A DNA stretch of 64,000 nucleotides from Niallia sp. NCCP-28 (lineage in GTDB: Bacteria > Bacillota > Bacilli > Bacillales > Cytobacillaceae). The notes below the pieces were generated by a model. That model had not been told where the DNA came from, searched no databases, and saw only the letters and a program-made list of their open reading frames with translations. Location: NCBI RefSeq assembly GCF_023168165.1, contig NZ_BQYJ01000011.1, forward strand, positions 1 through 64,000, in the 5' to 3' direction. This document shows positions 60,819 through 64,000 of the stretch, piece by piece (positions within the stretch are counted from its first letter, which is position 1; every line of letters starts with the position of its first letter). Position numbers and translations under genes: made by a program.

Positions 60819-61793
60819 TTATTTTTCTTCTGGCAATGGAGTTTTGTTCCACTTTAATACTCCATCATCTGTATCAAATTCAATAATAACGTCAGAGACG
60901 CCACTTTCTTCCATAATTTGGTCTTCTATGCGATGGCGGATTTTATCTGCTTGTTCCACGGTTAATTGGCTGTCGATTTCAATGCTCATTTCTACATGAA
61001 AATCTTCTCCTTCTTTGTACACAGACAAATCTTGTATATCGCGAACATCGGGATCAGCCATTGCAAGCATGCCGATTCGGCCTTCCATTTCTGCGTCGCT
61101 TTCTCCAATGGCACCAGCTGCATTATCTAAGAAAACTCTGCCGACTACAATAAACATAAAGGAGCCGATGATAATCGAAGCAATTCCTTCGGCTTGATAG
61201 AAGGGAGTGTATTGGGCAATAATAACAGCAATCATCGCAAGCAGACCGCCCCCTGTTGCGACAATATCCTCAAGAAATACTAGCTTTGTTGCAGGTTTTG
61301 CTCTTTTTAAATATTGAAAGCTATGCTGGAAAAGTTTCCATCCTTTTGTATCTAATCCTTGGTCGCGGACAATTTCTTTCATGGCTTTTATCAGTACATA
61401 AAATTCTAAAATAACGGCAGTCCCTAAAACAGAAATATTTAATAAAAATCCGTTTGACTCTGTTGGGTGAAAAATATGAGTAAAGCCTTCTTTGATTGTT
61501 TCATAGGACATAATCCCAACAATTAAGACTGCTCCTAATAATACTAAGTTAACGACTCGGCCAAATCCTCCGGGAAAACGTTTAGTAGGCTGTTTTTTGC
61601 TTAAAGCGGAACCGATGAACACAAAAAACTGGTTGGCGGCATCCCCTAGAGAATGCATGGTTTCTGCAAACATGGCAACATTGCCTGTAATCATATAGGC
61701 GGCTCCTTTAATAATTGCAATCAATGTATTAATCGTAGCAGCTAAAAGGGCAGATTTATTTCCATTGCGCAAAAGAATAAAAAAATCGTTCAT
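60819..61793 (-). CDS. Cation diffusion facilitator transporter
   Basis: A 324-residue CDF-family metal/proton antiporter: about six membrane segments with metal ligands in METMHSLGDAANQ (HxxxD, seen as HSLGD) and LEDIVATGGG, then a cytoplasmic C-terminal domain (residues 235-324) of the ferredoxin-like CDF type (DPDVRDIQDLSVYKEGEDFH). Probably exports a divalent metal; an ED-containing second site argues against classic HD-HD zinc selectivity. GAGG precedes the ATG. Monocistronic. Confidence 0.87.
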   Translation of the reverse strand: MNDFFILLRNGNKSALLAATINTLIAIIKGAAYMITGNVAMFAETMHSLGDAANQFFVFIGSALSKKQPTKRFPGGFGRVVNLVLLGAVLIVGIMSYETIKEGFTHIFHPTESNGFLLNISVLGTAVILEFYVLIKAMKEIVRDQGLDTKGWKLFQHSFQYLKRAKPATKLVFLEDIVATGGGLLAMIAVIIAQYTPFYQAEGIASIIIGSFMFIVVGRVFLDNAAGAIGESDAEMEGRIGMLAMADPDVRDIQDLSVYKEGEDFHVEMSIEIDSQLTVEQADKIRHRIEDQIMEESGVSDVIIEFDTDDGVLKWNKTPLPEEK

Positions 61794-61876
61794 AAATGTA
61801 CCTCGTTCCTAGAATCTTTTTTAATTATTAACTGCTATAAAGAAGATATTCAATATTTTTCGGACAATTAGGAAAA

Positions 61877-61902
61877 CCCATAGAGAACAACTCTTCTATG
61901 GG
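61877..61902. terminator. Weak hairpin
   Basis: CCCATAGA / TCTATGGG stem between the CDF promoter and the small minus-strand gene; may end transcripts on either strand. Confidence 0.4.
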
Positions 61903-62005
61903 CACCTATTTTGTTTTCATGCTGTAGATATTTTTATGTACATTCTAATGAAAAGAAGGTCTTGGAAGCAGATTAAAAAAGCTGTAGATATAAAAAACGG
62001 AATTT

Positions 62006-62179
62006 TTAAGCTAAGTTGCTTTTATCTACTGCGCTATTCCAATCAGGAAAGTAATGTAGAGCATGTCTCATTAAATCAGGATGGTTTTGCTTAACCTTTT
62101 TTTTTGATAAATTTTCTCCCTGAGTCTGTAATTGGGAAATAGCTGTCATAACTTCCTTGGCAGTCATATTTACTTCCAT
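62006..62179 (-). CDS. 57-residue small protein with HEAR-like motif
   Basis: LSKKKVKQNHPDLMRHALHY followed by FPDWNSAVDKS resembles the helical repeat associated with homing endonucleases (a small DNA-binding-like unit). ATG 62179 has AAGGAGG 6-8 nt upstream; the earlier ATG overlaps that site. Solitary gene, function unknown. Confidence 0.65.
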   Translation of the reverse strand: MEVNMTAKEVMTAISQLQTQGENLSKKKVKQNHPDLMRHALHYFPDWNSAVDKSNLA

Positions 62180-62442
62180 TTTCCTACCTCCTTGCACATT
62201 TGTTTTTATTTTTACCTGGAATAGAAAGCAATATACTTACAGAAAGAAAAATAATAAAAAATATTTCTCGGGAAAGCGCAGATAGTGGCAAAATACTCTC
62301 TTTTTAGACAAGGATAGAGCAGTATAATTAGTGTATTCCTATACGGATATGTTTTCTTCCTTTATAATGTTAGTTGTGTCTTATCTCTTACTAGTAGAGA
62401 GTGCTTATACATAGAAATACATAAGGGAAGGTAGCGAAAGCA
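62180..62442. other. Promoter region of CopC-CopD gene
   Basis: AT-rich; TATAAT-like hexamers at 62323 and 62364. The hairpin TCTCTTACTAGTAGAGA at 62385-62401 may be a leader structure or operator. No copper-operator consensus was recognised. Confidence 0.4.
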
Positions 62443-64000
62443 ATGAATAAAAAACATATAGCAAGTCTGCTTTTTTTGTTTATCAGTTTCTTTTTATTGC
62501 AATCAAATGCATCTGCACATGCTTATATAACAAACTCAACTCCTGTGGAAAATGAGAGTTTAGATAAAGCGCCAAAAGAAGTGAAAATAGAGTTTAATGA
62601 AAAAATTCAAAGTGGTTTTACAGTGTTGAATGTTCTTAATTCAGCGGGAGAGCGTGTCGACAAAAAAGATGTCGCAATTGATAAACAAACCCAAAAATCC
62701 ATCTCTGTTACACTAAAAAATGGATTAAAAAATGATGTTTATACGGTAGAATGGCGAATTCTTTCTGCAGATGGCCATTCTGTATCTGGAATGATTCCAT
62801 TTAGCATTGGAGAGCTTCCAAAAGGGGTGACATTACCCAAGCAGCAATATACGGTTGATAAAAGCACAATGATTGTGGTAGGAATGAATAAAGCATTTTT
62901 GTATACAGGTCTTTGTTTGTATATGGGTCTTTGTTTGTTTTATATGGTTTGGTTTCGGACAGACGAACTTGCATCAGCACTAGTTTCTCGTACAAAAAAA
63001 CTTATTTATGCAGCACTTAGTTTTCTGACAATAGGAATTATTAGTTTTTTAATGGTGCAAACACAAACAAATACTGGAATGAACTTTTTAGCAAGCCTAC
63101 GTCCTGGCTATCTATTGGAAACCATAAAAAGCACAAAAGAAGGTACTGTATGGATCATACAAATGCTTTTATTGTTGGTATTATGGGCGGTTCATTTTTA
63201 TATGAAGCAAAACAAAAGCTATCAGATGAAAAAATCATGGATAATTCTAGGGATTTCTATTGTAGGTATTATCCTTGCTAAAGCTTTTATTGGACATCCA
63301 TCTAGTTCTCCGTATGATGAACCTGCGATTATTTTTGACTTTTTTCATTTAACAGGGGCATCCATTTGGCTTGGAGGAATAATTGTTATTGTCTTTTTGT
63401 TAAAAGAAGGAATAATTGACAAAAAAAGCAAAGAGCATCATCAGTATTGGCATACATTGCAGAACTATTCTCATTGGGCGCTGTTTAGTGTCGCAATTCT
63501 TGCTGTTTCCGGTGCAATAAATGCATCGTTGTTAATACCTGATTTTCATTCATTAGTCAGTACAGCATATGGAGTGGTGCTCCTTGTTAAGGTAGGTTTG
63601 TTTTTTGTGATGATTGGTTTTGGGGCCTATCATTTATTCAGCAGATTATTATTATCACGTAAAAAAATCTATAAAACCTCTATTAAAGCGGAAATGTTTT
63701 TAGGCATTCTTATTCTGCTTACAACGGCAGTATTTACGCAATTGCAGACACCAACATTGCCAATAGATAAGCCTTTTTATGAAGAAGCAGAATTAGGATA
63801 TAATGAAAATATAAGCTTGTCCATTTCTCCGAAAAAAACGGGTGTGCAAAATGAATTTGACATTAATTTGTTTACAAATGATCGCAAACCAATGGAAGAT
63901 GTAGAACAGTTATCCATTAGTTTGTCTCATGAAGGTCAAAAAACGGACTTTACATTAAAAAAAACAGCAGATGGAAAATACAGTGGCGAAAATTTAAAGT
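62443..64000 (+). CDS. ycnJ: YcnJ-like CopC-CopD copper protein (cut by window end)
   Basis: At least 519 residues, open at the window edge. A signal peptide ends at SNASA, leaving His26 at the mature N-terminus, the copper-binding position of CopC; the second ligand is in SADGHSVSGMIPFSIG. A CopC domain (26-125) is followed by a CopD membrane domain of about eight segments (145-455, with HPSSSPYDEP and FDFFHLTGASIWLGG) and then a soluble extension. B. subtilis YcnJ of this build is implicated in copper uptake. The ATG is preceded by AAGGGAAGG at a rather long spacing. Confidence 0.88.
   Translation, partial: MNKKHIASLLFLFISFFLLQSNASAHAYITNSTPVENESLDKAPKEVKIEFNEKIQSGFTVLNVLNSAGERVDKKDVAIDKQTQKSISVTLKNGLKNDVYTVEWRILSADGHSVSGMIPFSIGELPKGVTLPKQQYTVDKSTMIVVGMNKAFLYTGLCLYMGLCLFYMVWFRTDELASALVSRTKKLIYAALSFLTIGIISFLMVQTQTNTGMNFLASLRPGYLLETIKSTKEGTVWIIQMLLLLVLWAVHFYMKQNKSYQMKKSWIILGISIVGIILAKAFIGHPSSSPYDEPAIIFDFFHLTGASIWLGGIIVIVFLLKEGIIDKKSKEHHQYWHTLQNYSHWALFSVAILAVSGAINASLLIPDFHSLVSTAYGVVLLVKVGLFFVMIGFGAYHLFSRLLLSRKKIYKTSIKAEMFLGILILLTTAVFTQLQTPTLPIDKPFYEEAELGYNENISLSISPKKTGVQNEFDINLFTNDRKPMEDVEQLSISLSHEGQKTDFTLKKTADGKYSGENLK

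Overview
The window looks like the chromosome of a low-GC Firmicute of the family Bacillaceae. Evidence: AT-rich DNA with strong AGGAGG-type ribosome binding sites and frequent TTG/GTG starts, U-rich intrinsic terminators, FbpA-like small basic proteins, paired ECF sigma/anti-sigma genes with Sigma_reg-type anti-sigmas, PspA, a YcnJ-like CopC-CopD protein and a kipI/kipA-like pxpBC pair. Genus is not settled by eye; it does not read like B. subtilis. The only finished RNA genes are three tRNAs (Tyr, Gly, Asn) at the left edge.

Layout. 0.6-1.9 kb: mtaD (minus). 2.2-7.9 kb: a sulfonate-type ABC importer (binding protein, ATPase, permease), an NtaA/DszA-type flavin monooxygenase and a TauD-like dioxygenase. 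8.1-11.5 kb: an argH paralogue and two P-loop kinases. 11.7-14.0 kb: a four-carbon acid sugar kinase with a PdxA2-type dehydrogenase. 15.1-19.5 kb: formylglycine-generating enzyme, a Cys-type sulfatase and a PTS EIICB permease. 20.1-24.3 kb: a second sulfonate operon (ssuCBAD). 24.6-30.9 kb: GNAT, MocR regulator, IS1182 debris with a nested tandem repeat, FrnE-like oxidoreductase, DUF2798 protein, LLM oxidoreductase, HmoA. 31-36 kb: an Arg/His-rich protein, a PspA operon, and a two-component system. 36.6-41.7 kb: a phosphotransferase and a heterodimeric ABC exporter behind a decayed leader gene. 42-45.9 kb: a decay zone with an MBL hydrolase, a hydantoinase remnant, a candidate small RNA, an FbpA-like gene, broken esterase and zinc-ribbon genes, and an Asp/Glu racemase homologue. 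46-54.5 kb: a 5-oxoproline regulon (pxpA, pxpBC, IclR, DUF969/DUF979, frameshifted pcp) invaded by an IS607-type tnpB element. 55.5-60.8 kb: two paralogous ECF sigma/anti-sigma cassettes. 60.8-64 kb: CDF transporter and a CopC-CopD protein cut by the window end.

How the parts work together. The first 24 kb is rich in sulfur scavenging: two sulfonate importers, two desulfonating flavin enzymes, a TauD homologue, and a sulfatase with its activating enzyme. Three of these units carry the same small leader motif, a CNNG-ACAA-CNNG mini-hairpin whose stem covaries and whose 3' arm overlaps a terminator or terminator-competing hairpin. It matches no riboswitch I know and is the best candidate here for an undescribed regulatory system. 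Other sequence-visible regulation: a GGAAY-N4-RTTCC palindrome at three places in the 5-oxoproline region, next to an IclR gene; a GTATAC-N4-GTATAC operator inside two near-identical promoters; and a TGTAWAC-N16-CGTTTA promoter before both ECF sigma genes. Intergenic DNA carries four copies of a ~155-bp TTTAT-bordered repeat resembling bcr1, and three copies of a second GC-rich repeat.
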